A stretch of 35,719 nucleotides of DNA from RUG14871 sp045539425 (GCA_045539425.1 JAZQFH010000022.1:1-35719), one strand, 5' to 3'. Counted from the first letter of the stretch, positions 15,414-23,918 are shown. Notes: a model not told the origin generated them from the sequence alone. Program-made: numbers and translations.

Positions 15414-16784
15414 ATGAAAACAATCCGTTCCGTTATACTGCTATTGCTGTTATGTATTCTGATGCCTCAAACGCTCAGCGCAAACAGTGCGATCCGCTAC
15501 TATCAGGGGAAAAGTGCCTCCGGAACCTTCCCGTTAAGTGAAAACCCGCTGAAGGTGACCCATGAATCGCTCTGTTTTGATATTGATGACTTCCCGGATC
15601 TCTATGTGGAATTCAAGGAAGACTACCATGCCTTCTATACCGCGGAATATACGATTGAAAACCCAAGTGATATCACGGTGAGTGCGGATCTTGCTTTCCC
15701 GATCGGCCCGCTTCCGGATTATGTGCCGGAAAACTACCGGGATCACTTCGGAAAATCCAGTCGGATCTTAGTGGACGGAAAAGAGATTCCCTACACTCTG
15801 CGCTACAGCTATGATCCCTATCATTCACTCGGTTACCGGGAAACACTGGATCTTCTTTCTGACCAGATGATCGAAGATGACTTTTTCCGGGCAGATCTGC
15901 CTGTCACAATGCTTTCCTACCGTATGACGGGAGATGAGACAGGTGGAAAAGCGGTTAAGGACTTTCAGTTTTTCTTAAAGAACAGTGATACCTCAGAATA
16001 TCTGATGTCCTATTATAACAGACTTGACAACACGGATTCCAAGCAGGTGGAGGTAACAATCGATGCGGAGCGCAAGGATTCCTTCACGTTCTATCTGCTG
16101 GGTGATGCCGAATCTCTTCCGGAATGCATTCTGCTGGACGCGGAAGATAAGGAAATCGGAAGACTTTCGCCGCAGACGGAAAAGACAAATCTGAAGGACT
16201 TCCTCTTAATGGATGCCGCAAATCATCCTGACATCAGTGAAACGGATCTTTACAATATCTATCTGTCCTCTTTAGTGACACAAGTGGAACATCAGGAGCC
16301 GATACTTCAGATGCAGGGGCTTGGACAGGATTATCTTGCCAATTCATTTTTATGGTACACCTACTCGCTGGAAGTTCCGGCGCATACTACGGTGGTTCAT
16401 TCCGTCACGGCACCGATCTTCCCGGACATTGACTTCAATTACACGATGCCCGTTTATCAGTATGAATACCTGCTCTCTCCGGCAAAAGGCTGGGGCAGTT
16501 TCAAAGATCTGGATATCCGGATCCAAAGCAGCCGCTATCTTCTGGAGACTTCGTTTGGAGAAGCAACCAAAGAAGAAGACGGAACTTACACATTGCATTT
16601 AGAGCAGTTACCGCAGGAGGAGCTGACGTTTAAAATCTGCGAAACGCTGCACCCCCAGAGAGCTTCCAGTCCTTATGCCATTTACTTCCTGCTGCTTTTC
16701 TTACCGGTGATTCTGCTGGTCCTTATCCTGCTCTTTGTGATTATAAGAAAGATTTTGAAAAAACAGCCGAAACGTAAAAGATAG
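15414..16784 (+). CDS. Secreted, C-terminally membrane-anchored protein, unknown
   Basis: This 456-residue protein starts with a signal peptide (about residues 1-24, cleaved near LSANSA) and ends with one membrane helix (about 425-448) and a Lys/Arg-rich tail, so it is displayed outside the cell. The ectodomain looks beta-rich and opens with YYQGKSASGTFPLSENPLKV, a pattern I recall from unnamed Clostridia proteins. I see no cell-wall sorting motif and no catalytic signature. A strong AAGGAGG site fixes the start; an upstream ATG at 15375 lies before the -10 element. It diverges from the MFS-like operon and may work with it. Confidence 0.8.
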   Translation: MKTIRSVILLLLLCILMPQTLSANSAIRYYQGKSASGTFPLSENPLKVTHESLCFDIDDFPDLYVEFKEDYHAFYTAEYTIENPSDITVSADLAFPIGPLPDYVPENYRDHFGKSSRILVDGKEIPYTLRYSYDPYHSLGYRETLDLLSDQMIEDDFFRADLPVTMLSYRMTGDETGGKAVKDFQFFLKNSDTSEYLMSYYNRLDNTDSKQVEVTIDAERKDSFTFYLLGDAESLPECILLDAEDKEIGRLSPQTEKTNLKDFLLMDAANHPDISETDLYNIYLSSLVTQVEHQEPILQMQGLGQDYLANSFLWYTYSLEVPAHTTVVHSVTAPIFPDIDFNYTMPVYQYEYLLSPAKGWGSFKDLDIRIQSSRYLLETSFGEATKEEDGTYTLHLEQLPQEELTFKICETLHPQRASSPYAIYFLLLFLPVILLVLILLFVIIRKILKKQPKRKR

Positions 16785-16802
16785 TCTTCACGGACTATCT
16801 TT
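16777..16802. terminator. Bidirectional terminator containing both stop codons
   Basis: AAAGATAGTC and GACTATCTTT form a perfect 10-bp stem around a 6-nt loop. The plus-strand stop TAG (16782-16784) and the minus-strand cadA stop TAG (16797-16795) lie at mirror positions in the two arms. T-rich runs follow in both directions, better on the plus strand. Confidence 0.88.
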
Positions 16803-19434
16803 TTTCTTTCTTCAATAAGCGCAGGGCATTCAGAATACACAGCATGGCAACACCGACATCGGCGAAGGTTGCTGCCCACATGGATGCCTTACCCAATGCT
16901 CCGAGCAAAAGCACGATCAGCTTCACACCTAACGCGAAGACGATGTTTTCATATACGATCCGTCTCGTCTTTAAGGAGATGCTGCGGGCAACATCAATGC
17001 TGCGCAGGTCATCATGCATCAGAACCACATCCGCTGCTTCGATCGCCGCATCGCTTCCGAGCGCTCCCATGGCGATGCCGAGATCACTCATCTTTATTAC
17101 CGGGGCATCGTTGATGCCGTCTCCGGCAAATGCCACGACATTCCCCTCTTTCTGCATCAGCTCTTCCACCTTCTTTACTTTTTCGTCCGGTAAGAGCTCA
17201 CTGTACACTTCGCTCAGCTGCAGTTTTTCGCCGATTGCTTCCGCAATGTTTCTGCTGTCCCCCGTCAACATGACCAGCTTGCTGATGCCGTCTTTGCGTA
17301 AAAACTGTAGTGCTTCTTCTGTGGTTTCCTTCAGTTCATCGCTGATGGTAAGATAACCGGCATAGCTGCCGTTCACCGCCACATATACCACCGATTCATA
17401 GGAGGAAATCTCCTCGGCCTCAATTCCGTTTTCTCTTAAGAGTTTCCTGCTGCCGACCAGCACCGTATCCGGGCCGACTTTGGCACTGACGCCGCGGTTG
17501 GCAATCTCATGAACATCTGTCAGTTTGTTTTCCTGAATCTCTTTTCCGTATTTTCTGACGATGGACTGGCCGATTGGATGTGTGGAGAAGGCTTCCGCGT
17601 AAGCGGCCTTTTCCAGAAGTTCCTCTTCCTTCATCTCTGACGCATGAATGGAAGTGACCCCGAATTCTCCCTTAGTCAGTGTTCCCGTCTTATCGAAAAC
17701 CAGGGTATTGATTTTGCCGAGCGTTTCCAGATGATTGCTGCCCTTGACGATGACGCCGCTGCGGCTCGCTCCTCCGAGTCCGCCAAAGTAACTTAGCGGA
17801 ATGGAAACGACCAGTGCACACGGGCAGGATACCATCAGGAAGACCAGTGCCCGGTAGATGTAATCATAGCTCAGTTTTCCCTTTGTCAAAAGCGGGACGA
17901 CAAAGGCGATGATGAGTGCCGCAAAGACAACAGCCGGTGTATAGACACGCGCAAAGCGCGTGATGAATTTTTCATGTTCCGATTTATGATCCGTGGCATC
18001 TTCCACAAGTTCCAGAATCCTGGATGCCGTGGACTGTTCAAATCCTTTACTCACGCGGATCTTTATAAGGGAATTGGAGGAGATGGAACCGCTGAGAACC
18101 TCATCTCCCGTATGTACATGTTTCAGAAGGGACTCTCCGGTCAGTGCCCGGCTGTCGATATCCCCTTCGCCTTCCACCACCGTTCCGTCAAGCGGAATCT
18201 TTTCCCCCGGATAGACGGCGATCAGGTCACCCACATCCACTTTGGAAGGATGAACTTCCACATATTCTCCGTTTACTTCCAGATGGGCTTCGTCCGGACG
18301 GATATCCATCAGGTCCGCGATACTCTTACGGGATTTCTCCACCGCAAGATCCTGGAAATACTCCCCAATCTGATAGAAGATCATGACGCCGCAGGCTTCC
18401 GGATACTCTTTCAGAAGAATGGCTCCGGCGGTCGCCAGTGTCATTAGGAAGTTTTCATCAAACAGCTGCCCTTTGCCGATGTTTTTTATCGCCTTCAGTA
18501 TAACTTCATATCCGCAGAGCACATAAGCCAGTAAGAACAGCGGGATACGGACCCATCTTTCTTCCGGCAACAGGAGTGCTCCCGCAAAGAGAATGATGGA
18601 AATCAGAATGCGGTAGAGTTCCCATTTGGATTCCTCTTCTTCCTTCTCTTTTGCGATTTCCTCTTCCTTTATAAATTTGGCTTCTTCTCCGAGATCCTCA
18701 CTGATCTGATTGAGCAGAGAAATCAGTTCCTCTTCCTCCAGATCACTTTCCACTTCCGCTTTTTCCTTGAGGAAATTAATGGATGCGGAATGAATCTTTT
18801 CATTCAGATTCAGATGATTCTCGAGCTTTGCGGCACAGTTGGCGCAGTCGATATCTCTTACCGTAAAGACATAATGATTTCCTTTATGCGTCAATGCTGT
18901 TTCGTTCGGGAAGAAGCGGGCTTCCTCGCCCATCGCTTCGCTGACGCTGTCGCAGAGACTGATCAGCTCCTTCTCATTCAGCGAAGATTCAATAACGGCT
19001 TTCTCCTTCATGAAATTGATGGTCGCATGATGGATTCCTTCCGTTTCATTGAGTTTCTTTTCCAGTTTGGCAGCGCAGTTGGCACAATCCAGGCCAACGA
19101 CACGCAGTATCGTTTCTTTCTCTTCCAATTCACAGGAATCATCATCGCAGTGACCATCCTCATGGTGGTGGTGATGGTGGTGCTCATGATGTTCCTTATG
19201 TTCATGATGCTCATCCGTTGCTAAGTGGAACTGTGCTTCCTCTCCCATCTCTTCACTGATCTGATTGAGCAGGGCGACGAGTTCATCCTCATTCAGATCA
19301 CTTTCCACAATGGCCTTTTCCTTCATGAAATTGATCGTCGCATGATGGATCCGCTGATCCTGATTGATTTTATCTTCCAGCTTGGCAGCGCAGTTGGCGC
19401 AATCCAGCTCTTCTACATGAAATTCGTACTTCAT
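16795..19434 (-). CDS. cadA: Heavy-metal (Zn/Cd/Pb) translocating P-type ATPase
   Basis: This 879-residue P1B-ATPase exports divalent soft metals. Three N-terminal HMA domains each carry DCANCAAKLE (residues 11-20, 116-125, 196-205). A His/Asp/Glu-rich linker (about 73-102) with a run of seven His separates the first two. The membrane part has the CPC metal site (537-539), the phosphorylated DKTGT (Asp581), an HP motif (STHPIGQS), GDGINDAP and a last-helix Asp (FADVGVAM), which together mark the Zn/Cd/Pb group rather than Cu pumps. Three HMA domains are more than the one or two usual in CadA. It follows arsR by 4 bp and shares its operator. Confidence 0.95.
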   Translation of the reverse strand: MKYEFHVEELDCANCAAKLEDKINQDQRIHHATINFMKEKAIVESDLNEDELVALLNQISEEMGEEAQFHLATDEHHEHKEHHEHHHHHHHEDGHCDDDSCELEEKETILRVVGLDCANCAAKLEKKLNETEGIHHATINFMKEKAVIESSLNEKELISLCDSVSEAMGEEARFFPNETALTHKGNHYVFTVRDIDCANCAAKLENHLNLNEKIHSASINFLKEKAEVESDLEEEELISLLNQISEDLGEEAKFIKEEEIAKEKEEEESKWELYRILISIILFAGALLLPEERWVRIPLFLLAYVLCGYEVILKAIKNIGKGQLFDENFLMTLATAGAILLKEYPEACGVMIFYQIGEYFQDLAVEKSRKSIADLMDIRPDEAHLEVNGEYVEVHPSKVDVGDLIAVYPGEKIPLDGTVVEGEGDIDSRALTGESLLKHVHTGDEVLSGSISSNSLIKIRVSKGFEQSTASRILELVEDATDHKSEHEKFITRFARVYTPAVVFAALIIAFVVPLLTKGKLSYDYIYRALVFLMVSCPCALVVSIPLSYFGGLGGASRSGVIVKGSNHLETLGKINTLVFDKTGTLTKGEFGVTSIHASEMKEEELLEKAAYAEAFSTHPIGQSIVRKYGKEIQENKLTDVHEIANRGVSAKVGPDTVLVGSRKLLRENGIEAEEISSYESVVYVAVNGSYAGYLTISDELKETTEEALQFLRKDGISKLVMLTGDSRNIAEAIGEKLQLSEVYSELLPDEKVKKVEELMQKEGNVVAFAGDGINDAPVIKMSDLGIAMGALGSDAAIEAADVVLMHDDLRSIDVARSISLKTRRIVYENIVFALGVKLIVLLLGALGKASMWAATFADVGVAMLCILNALRLLKKEKR

Positions 19435-19438
19435 CTTC

Positions 19439-19780
19439 TTATTCTCCTACATGCTCCAGAGCCATATCGAAAATCGTACGGATATGATCGTCGCATAACG
19501 AATAGATCACACCCTTGCCCATTCTTCTGTAACGGACTAAGCGGCTCTGCTTCAGAATACGCAGCTGATGGGAAATTGCCGACTGTTCCATTTCCATGCA
19601 GTCCGCAATCTCCGCCACGCACATCTCTTCCCTTTCCAGTAAAAGGAAAAGGATCTTGACCCGCGTACGGTCTGCGAACACCTTGAACAGTTCGCTCATG
19701 TTATCTACCACAATTTCATCGGGAATCTCGTTTTTCAGATTCAGGACTTCTTCTTCCGTCATATAGCTGTATTCCTGCAT
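19439..19780 (-). CDS. ArsR/SmtB family metal-sensing repressor
   Basis: This 113-residue winged-helix repressor should release DNA when metal binds. The recognition helix region reads QSAISHQLRILKQSRLV. The C-terminal alpha5 site pattern D-x-H-x10-H-x2-E (DDHIRTIFDMALEH, then Glu) matches the zinc site of CzrA/SmtB. A Cys pair is also seen at the alpha3 position (MCVAEIADC), reminiscent of the CadC-type site. I chose the ATG at 19780, behind GAGGTGAG; upstream in-frame starts fall inside the operator. Operon with cadA and a perfect operator over the start site make autoregulation of metal export very likely. Confidence 0.93.
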   Translation of the reverse strand: MQEYSYMTEEEVLNLKNEIPDEIVVDNMSELFKVFADRTRVKILFLLLEREEMCVAEIADCMEMEQSAISHQLRILKQSRLVRYRRMGKGVIYSLCDDHIRTIFDMALEHVGE

Positions 19781-19792
19781 ATTGCTCACCTC

Positions 19793-19847
19793 AATATATG
19801 AACAGTTGTTCATATATTCATTGTATTACATATCATGGATATGTCAA
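19793..19847 (-). promoter_or_regulatory. arsR-cadA promoter and 12-2-12 operator
   Basis: On the minus strand TTGACA (19847-19842) and TACAAT (19825-19820) are 16 bp apart. The half-site AATATATGAACA (19793-19804) and its exact reverse complement (19807-19818) are separated by two bases. This is the classic 12-2-12 operator of ArsR/SmtB repressors and covers the predicted transcription start. A second perfect palindrome, ACATATC and GATATGT around ATG (19828-19844), lies between -35 and -10 and may be a second binding site. Confidence 0.9.
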
Positions 19848-19856
19848 CCGCAAAAA

Positions 19857-19882
19857 AGAAAAATACCGGATTTTCCGGTATC
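19857..19882 (-). terminator. rsmI terminator
   Basis: On the minus strand ATACCGGA and TCCGGTAT pair around a 3-nt loop and run into TTTTTC followed by more T residues, just after the rsmI stop codon. Confidence 0.88.
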
Positions 19883-19889
19883 TGATTTC

Positions 19890-20744
19890 TTAAGATCTGT
19901 GCTGATAGTTGTTATAGATCTCGTTTTTGGAAATGCCCGTCATCTTCGCCACTTCCTTGATGGCACTGGATGCACTCATTCCCTTCTGAATCTGGGCATC
20001 GACCAGGTTATTGATCTCATTGACAGAAAGGGTCAGCCGCTTTTCTTCGGTATTACCTTCCACCACAAGGACCATTTCCCCTTTCAGGCTGTCGGCAATT
20101 TCGATGATCTCACTGATCTTGCCGCGTATGAATTCCTCATGCAGCTTCGTCAGTTCCCTGGCCAGACACATTCTTCTGTCTCCCAGCTCCTTGTATAAAC
20201 GGTTCAGTGTTTTCTGAATGCGGTGCGGTGCTTCATAGAAGATCAGCGTCTGCTTCAGGGAGCGGACCTCTTCCAGTTTCCTGGCGGTTTCCTTCTCGGA
20301 TACGGGCAGAAAGCCGAGATAGATAAATTCATCCGTCTTTAAGCCGCTGGCCACAAGCGCATTCAGGAAGGCGCTGGCTCCGCTGAGCGGTACCACGTTA
20401 AAGCCTGCCTGCGTGACAAGTTCCACCAGCCGTTCTCCGGGATCATTGATCAGAGGATATCCCGCGTCCGAGACCAGAGCGACATTCTTCCCGCTTTCCA
20501 GAAGGTCCAGGATGCCCTGGGCACTGTTTTCCTCGTTATGCAAATGATGCGAGATCAGTCTTGTATGAATATCAAAGTGACTTAAAAGCTTCATTGTATT
20601 CCGGGTATCTTCTGCCGCAATGACATCCACCGTGTTTAAAACATCGATGGCCCGCGGCGTCAGCTCTTCCAGATTTCCAATCGGAGTTGCGACAAGAAAC
20701 AGTGTCGGCATCTCGTTTTCAAAGCTTTTCTGTCTCTGGATCAT
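19890..20744 (-). CDS. rsmI: 16S rRNA (cytidine(1402)-2'-O)-methyltransferase
   Basis: This 284-residue SAM-dependent enzyme adds the 2'-O-methyl group to C1402 in the decoding centre of 16S rRNA. The tetrapyrrole-methylase fold is recognisable from LFLVATPIGNLEELTPRA, AAEDTRNTMKLL, LVSDAGYPLINDPG and PLSGASAFLNALVASG. The C-terminal segment (VNEINNLVDAQIQKGMSASSAIKEVA) is the usual helical tail. I chose the ATG at 20744, which has AAGGAAAAGGA before it and overlaps the ricT stop as ATGA; the internal ATG at 20711 also fits the family but has a weak site. Last gene of the tmk-holB-ricT-rsmI operon. Confidence 0.95.
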   Translation of the reverse strand: MIQRQKSFENEMPTLFLVATPIGNLEELTPRAIDVLNTVDVIAAEDTRNTMKLLSHFDIHTRLISHHLHNEENSAQGILDLLESGKNVALVSDAGYPLINDPGERLVELVTQAGFNVVPLSGASAFLNALVASGLKTDEFIYLGFLPVSEKETARKLEEVRSLKQTLIFYEAPHRIQKTLNRLYKELGDRRMCLARELTKLHEEFIRGKISEIIEIADSLKGEMVLVVEGNTEEKRLTLSVNEINNLVDAQIQKGMSASSAIKEVAKMTGISKNEIYNNYQHRS

Positions 20745-21619
20745 TCCTTTTCCTTCTCTTTCTCTTTCTTTAAATCCGGGAATAACTCATCTACCGTTAG
20801 GAAGAGTGCTTCTTCCTTGTTTTCAATCTTCACCTGTCCCGTCAGCACGTTCAGGGAAGTCATGCGGTAGGTCTTGTTCTGATACTGCACCTGGGAATTC
20901 ATCTTCGGTAATCCTTTGCGCAGTTCCTTGTAGTTGTCATCCTCATATTTCAGACAGCACATCAGTTTTCCGCACTGTCCGCTGAGCTTCTGGGTATTGA
21001 GTGCCAAAAGCTGGTTTTTCGCCATGTTGATGCTGACGACGTCAAAGGAGTTCAGGAAGCGGGAACAGCAGGTTTCCATGCCGCAGTTTCCAAGTCCTCC
21101 GACGAGTTTTGCCTTATCGCGCATGCCGATCTGGCGCAGCTCAATGCGGCACTTCAGGGCGCTGGCGAGTTCCTTCAGAAGTTCACGGAAGTCCACGCGC
21201 TCATCCGCCACATACACAAAGATGGCTTTGGAGCGGTCCAGTGTATATTCCGCGCTGATCAGGTTCATGTCCAGTTTCAGCTTATCCACCAGTTTCTGGC
21301 AGATTGCCATCGCATTCTTGGCCAGTTCGATATTTCTCTTTCTATCCTCCAGATCCCTATTGGTCGCCTTGCGGATGATCGGCTTGAGCGGGAGACGGAT
21401 TTCAAGCGTGCTCTCCTCTACCACATCTCCGACGATTTCCCCGATTTCCAGACCGCGGATCGTTTCGACCACGACCTGATCTCCGGATTCCAGATGATTT
21501 GTATTGGTGCCGAAGTAATAGGTTTTCTTGGCATCGTTAAAACGTATGGAAGCCACATACTGGTAATGTACTTCCGGAACGTTGTTTTCCTTCTTGGCAG
21601 TTTCTGTTCTTTCTGTCAT
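20741..21619 (-). CDS. ricT: Regulatory iron-sulfur-containing complex subunit RicT (YaaT, PSP1)
   Basis: This 292-residue PSP1-domain protein corresponds to YaaT/RicT of Bacillus subtilis. There it joins RicA and RicF in a [4Fe-4S] complex that assists RNase Y and affects sporulation, competence and biofilm formation. The Cys-rich signature is clear: GGLGNCGMETCCSRFL, then SGQCGKLMCCLKYEDD. The N-terminal part contains TYYFGTNTNHLESGDQVVVET. The partners are not in this window. It is 12 bp downstream of holB and overlaps rsmI by 4 bp, the conserved gene order in Bacillota. Confidence 0.93.
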   Translation of the reverse strand: MTERTETAKKENNVPEVHYQYVASIRFNDAKKTYYFGTNTNHLESGDQVVVETIRGLEIGEIVGDVVEESTLEIRLPLKPIIRKATNRDLEDRKRNIELAKNAMAICQKLVDKLKLDMNLISAEYTLDRSKAIFVYVADERVDFRELLKELASALKCRIELRQIGMRDKAKLVGGLGNCGMETCCSRFLNSFDVVSINMAKNQLLALNTQKLSGQCGKLMCCLKYEDDNYKELRKGLPKMNSQVQYQNKTYRMTSLNVLTGQVKIENKEEALFLTVDELFPDLKKEKEKEKE

Positions 21620-21631
21620 TGTATCTCCCTT

Positions 21632-22615
21632 CTATAATCCGTATATCATCTCTTCCAATACCAGTGCGATATTGTTTCTTGCGTTCGGCATCAGTTTCTG
21701 CTGGGCATTAAAGCACACAAGAAAACTGTTATAGTTATTATAATTGGTTTTCGCAAAGAATTCTAATTTTTGGTCATACCAAACGTCTCCGCTCTTTTTT
21801 CCCTTTAAAAGATCGTTGAAAAACAGCGTCAGCATATCCGCAAAGGCCTTAAAGACCGCGCGGTCTTTTTTCTTTTTTACCAAAAGCGTGGTTTCCAGTT
21901 CCAGTAGTGCAGCTTCCTTGCTGACGGAGAGCTCGTTCAGAAAATCGAAGAAGATTGTCTTCGCGCTCTGGAATTCCTTTTTGTCTTTGACCTGCGCAAC
22001 GATGGAGATGTTGCGGTAGATGTTTGCCAAAAGATATGCGTCCAGCTGCTCACAGCCTTCCGCAAGGCAGTAGCGGTATACCGCTTCCGTGTCCAGCGGG
22101 CGGAACGGGATGCTCTGGCAGCGGGAAACAATCGTCGGCAGAATTCTGTCCGGCTGTTCGCTGATCAGGATCGCCGTCACGGCTTCACTCATCGGATCTT
22201 CGATGAACTTCAGAAGCTTGTTCTGTCCTTCTTCCGTTACATGTTCCATTCCGTCAATGATGAAAACCTTGCGGTTGTATCCTTCCAGTCCCGTCTTTTC
22301 AAAGCGGTCCATGATGTTTTCCACACTCTCGCTCTTAACGGTTTTCTCTCTCCCGTCCACATAGATGAGATCCGCATAGCTGTTGCGCTCGATTCTCTGA
22401 CAGAGATCGCATGTTTCGCAGGCAAAAACCTCCCCGTGCGGGCAGATGATGCTTTTGGCCAGCAGGTAGGCCGTTTCCTTTTTATGTGTCCCGCGCTGCC
22501 CGGAGAGCAGATACGCATGGGACAGTTTTCTCCGTTTCAGACTGTTGTAAAGCATCTGATAAACGATCGGCTGTTCCTGCTTCAGAATATTTTGAAACAA
22601 TACGTGTTCACTCAT
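21632..22615 (-). CDS. holB: DNA polymerase III subunit delta'
   Basis: This 327-residue subunit is part of the clamp loader that opens the beta clamp around primed DNA. The AAA+ domain shows the degenerate P-loop GQRGTHKKETA near residues 39-49 and a zinc module (CPHGEVFACETCDLC, about 58-72). The arginine-finger motif SRC is in TIVSRCQSIPFRP. The remaining helical C-terminal domains are poorly conserved, as usual. The degenerate Walker A fits delta' not hydrolysing ATP itself. Its start overlaps the tmk stop by 8 bp. Confidence 0.93.
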   Translation of the reverse strand: MSEHVLFQNILKQEQPIVYQMLYNSLKRRKLSHAYLLSGQRGTHKKETAYLLAKSIICPHGEVFACETCDLCQRIERNSYADLIYVDGREKTVKSESVENIMDRFEKTGLEGYNRKVFIIDGMEHVTEEGQNKLLKFIEDPMSEAVTAILISEQPDRILPTIVSRCQSIPFRPLDTEAVYRYCLAEGCEQLDAYLLANIYRNISIVAQVKDKKEFQSAKTIFFDFLNELSVSKEAALLELETTLLVKKKKDRAVFKAFADMLTLFFNDLLKGKKSGDVWYDQKLEFFAKTNYNNYNSFLVCFNAQQKLMPNARNNIALVLEEMIYGL

Positions 22616-23243
22616 GACTTAAGATCTGTTTCTTTACGATTTCGTAGGCGTCTTCTATGACTTTTTCCTTCGGCTGGGAAGCATCCACAACGCGGAAGCG
22701 TTCCGGGAAGCGTTCCATGATGGTATGGTATCCTTTTTCCACCATCTGATGGAAGGATAGCTGTTCCTGATCCAGGCGGTCCTTGAATTCACGGTTCTGC
22801 AGTCTGGCCAGTCCCTTTTCGGCACTGATATCCAGATAGACCGTCATTTCCGGCATATAGTCATCAATCGCGAACTGATTGATGCGGTAGACTTCCTCGA
22901 TACCGATTTCACGGGCGATTCCCTGATAGACCAAGGAGCTGTCCACAAAGCGGTCGCAGATCACCACCTGGTTTTTCTTTAATGCCGGGATGATCTTCTC
23001 CACCAGATGCTGGCGGCGGCTGGCCGCATATAAAAGGGCTTCCGTCCGGTTATCCATAGCCGTGTTTTTCGGATCCAGAATCACGCTGCGGATCTGTTCC
23101 GCGATATCGATTCCACCGGGTTCCCTGGTGTAGATCACATCAAACCCTTCGTCTTTCAGCTTCTGATAGACTGCCGTTGAGACCGTGGTTTTTCCGCTTC
23201 CGTCCGGTCCTTCAAATGTAATAAAAATACCTTTTGTTTCCAT
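22608..23243 (-). CDS. tmk: Thymidylate kinase
   Basis: This 211-residue enzyme phosphorylates dTMP to dTDP for DNA synthesis. The P-loop FEGPDGSGKTT is near residues 9-19, the DRY/DRF-type motif is VICDRFVDSSLVYQG, and YTREPGG supplies the dTMP-binding segment. I chose METKGIF at 23243, behind GGAGCAGGTG; the in-frame extension up to 23498 runs over the promoter and the divergent Nudix gene. It heads the tmk-holB-ricT-rsmI operon. In Bacillus subtilis darA lies directly after tmk, but here it is missing from the cluster. Confidence 0.95.
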   Translation of the reverse strand: METKGIFITFEGPDGSGKTTVSTAVYQKLKDEGFDVIYTREPGGIDIAEQIRSVILDPKNTAMDNRTEALLYAASRRQHLVEKIIPALKKNQVVICDRFVDSSLVYQGIAREIGIEEVYRINQFAIDDYMPEMTVYLDISAEKGLARLQNREFKDRLDQEQLSFHQMVEKGYHTIMERFPERFRVVDASQPKEKVIEDAYEIVKKQILSHE

Positions 23244-23262
23244 AGAATCACCTGCTCCTTCT

Positions 23263-23271
23263 ATTATAACA
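23263..23271 (-). promoter_or_regulatory. tmk operon promoter (extended -10)
   Basis: TGTTATAAT on the minus strand is a perfect extended -10 element about 20 bp upstream of the tmk start. The -35 region is weak. It is back to back with the Nudix promoter. Confidence 0.6.
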
Positions 23272-23322
23272 TACCCCGTTTTTTTGAAACATCTTTCCGG
23301 GTGTTCGTGAAGTGCTTCCCTG

Positions 23323-23331
23323 TGGTAGAAT
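23323..23331 (+). promoter_or_regulatory. Nudix gene promoter (extended -10)
   Basis: TGGTAGAAT lies about 26 bp upstream of the Nudix start codon. It is an extended -10 with one mismatch in the hexamer and no good -35. Confidence 0.5.
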
Positions 23332-23357
23332 GAGATGGGAAAAGAGAAGGAAATCAT

Positions 23358-23918
23358 ATGAGTCAAAAAGATGTCAGCCGTCTTACGGAAATCACGAAAG
23401 AATCCACACTGGTCTATGAGGGACCGGTTTTCAAGGTATACAGCGATCAGGTTGAACTGCCGGACGGGCAGATTGCCAAACGGGATGTTGTGAAGCATCT
23501 CGGCGGAGTCTGCATCGCCGCCAGAAAAAAAGACGGCACCATTCTGATGGTGCGTCAGTACCGCTATGCTTTACAGCGGGAATTCCGGGAATTCGTTGCA
23601 GGCAAGCGGGAGCCAAATGACACTCCTTTAGAGCGTGCCAAAGCGGAGCTCGAAGAAGAGACCGGCTACATTGCCCACCACTGGGAATACATGGGTCACT
23701 TTATTCCGACGTGTGGATATGACAATGAGAACATTGAACTCTTCTATGCCGATGATCTGGAATTTGTCGCCCAGCATTTGGATGAGACGGAATTCCTGCA
23801 GGTCTTCTCGATGCCGCTTGAGGAGATCATAAAAGAAATCGAGGACGGTAAGATCCTCGATGGTAAAACGATTGTACTGGCTTATAAGCTTGAGCGTCTG
23901 TTACAGAAACAGCTTTAG
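23358..23918 (+). CDS. Nudix hydrolase, probable ADP-ribose pyrophosphatase
   Basis: This 186-residue enzyme most resembles NudF/ADP-ribose pyrophosphatase, which splits ADP-ribose into AMP and ribose 5-phosphate. Family strings are GPVFKVYSDQVELPDG, MVRQYRYALQREFREFVAGK and the Nudix box between GKREPND and AELEEETGY. Compared with the consensus GX5EX7REUXEEXGU, the first Glu is Asp and the Arg before the catalytic helix is Ala, while the metal-binding Glu residues (ELEEE) remain. An AGAAGGAAAT site fixes the start. Its 3' end overlaps the convergent export-protein gene by 18 bp. Confidence 0.88.
   Translation: MSQKDVSRLTEITKESTLVYEGPVFKVYSDQVELPDGQIAKRDVVKHLGGVCIAARKKDGTILMVRQYRYALQREFREFVAGKREPNDTPLERAKAELEEETGYIAHHWEYMGHFIPTCGYDNENIELFYADDLEFVAQHLDETEFLQVFSMPLEEIIKEIEDGKILDGKTIVLAYKLERLLQKQL

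Noticed and set aside
19008..19214. Met- and Thr-rich frame opposite or out of register with the His-rich linker of CadA
   Set aside because: It is an alternative frame of the CAT/CAC repeats that encode the His run and has no start signals.
23244..23498. An 85-residue N-terminal extension of thymidylate kinase
   Set aside because: It would run over the tmk promoter and into the divergent Nudix gene. The family start and a good ribosome binding site are at 23243.
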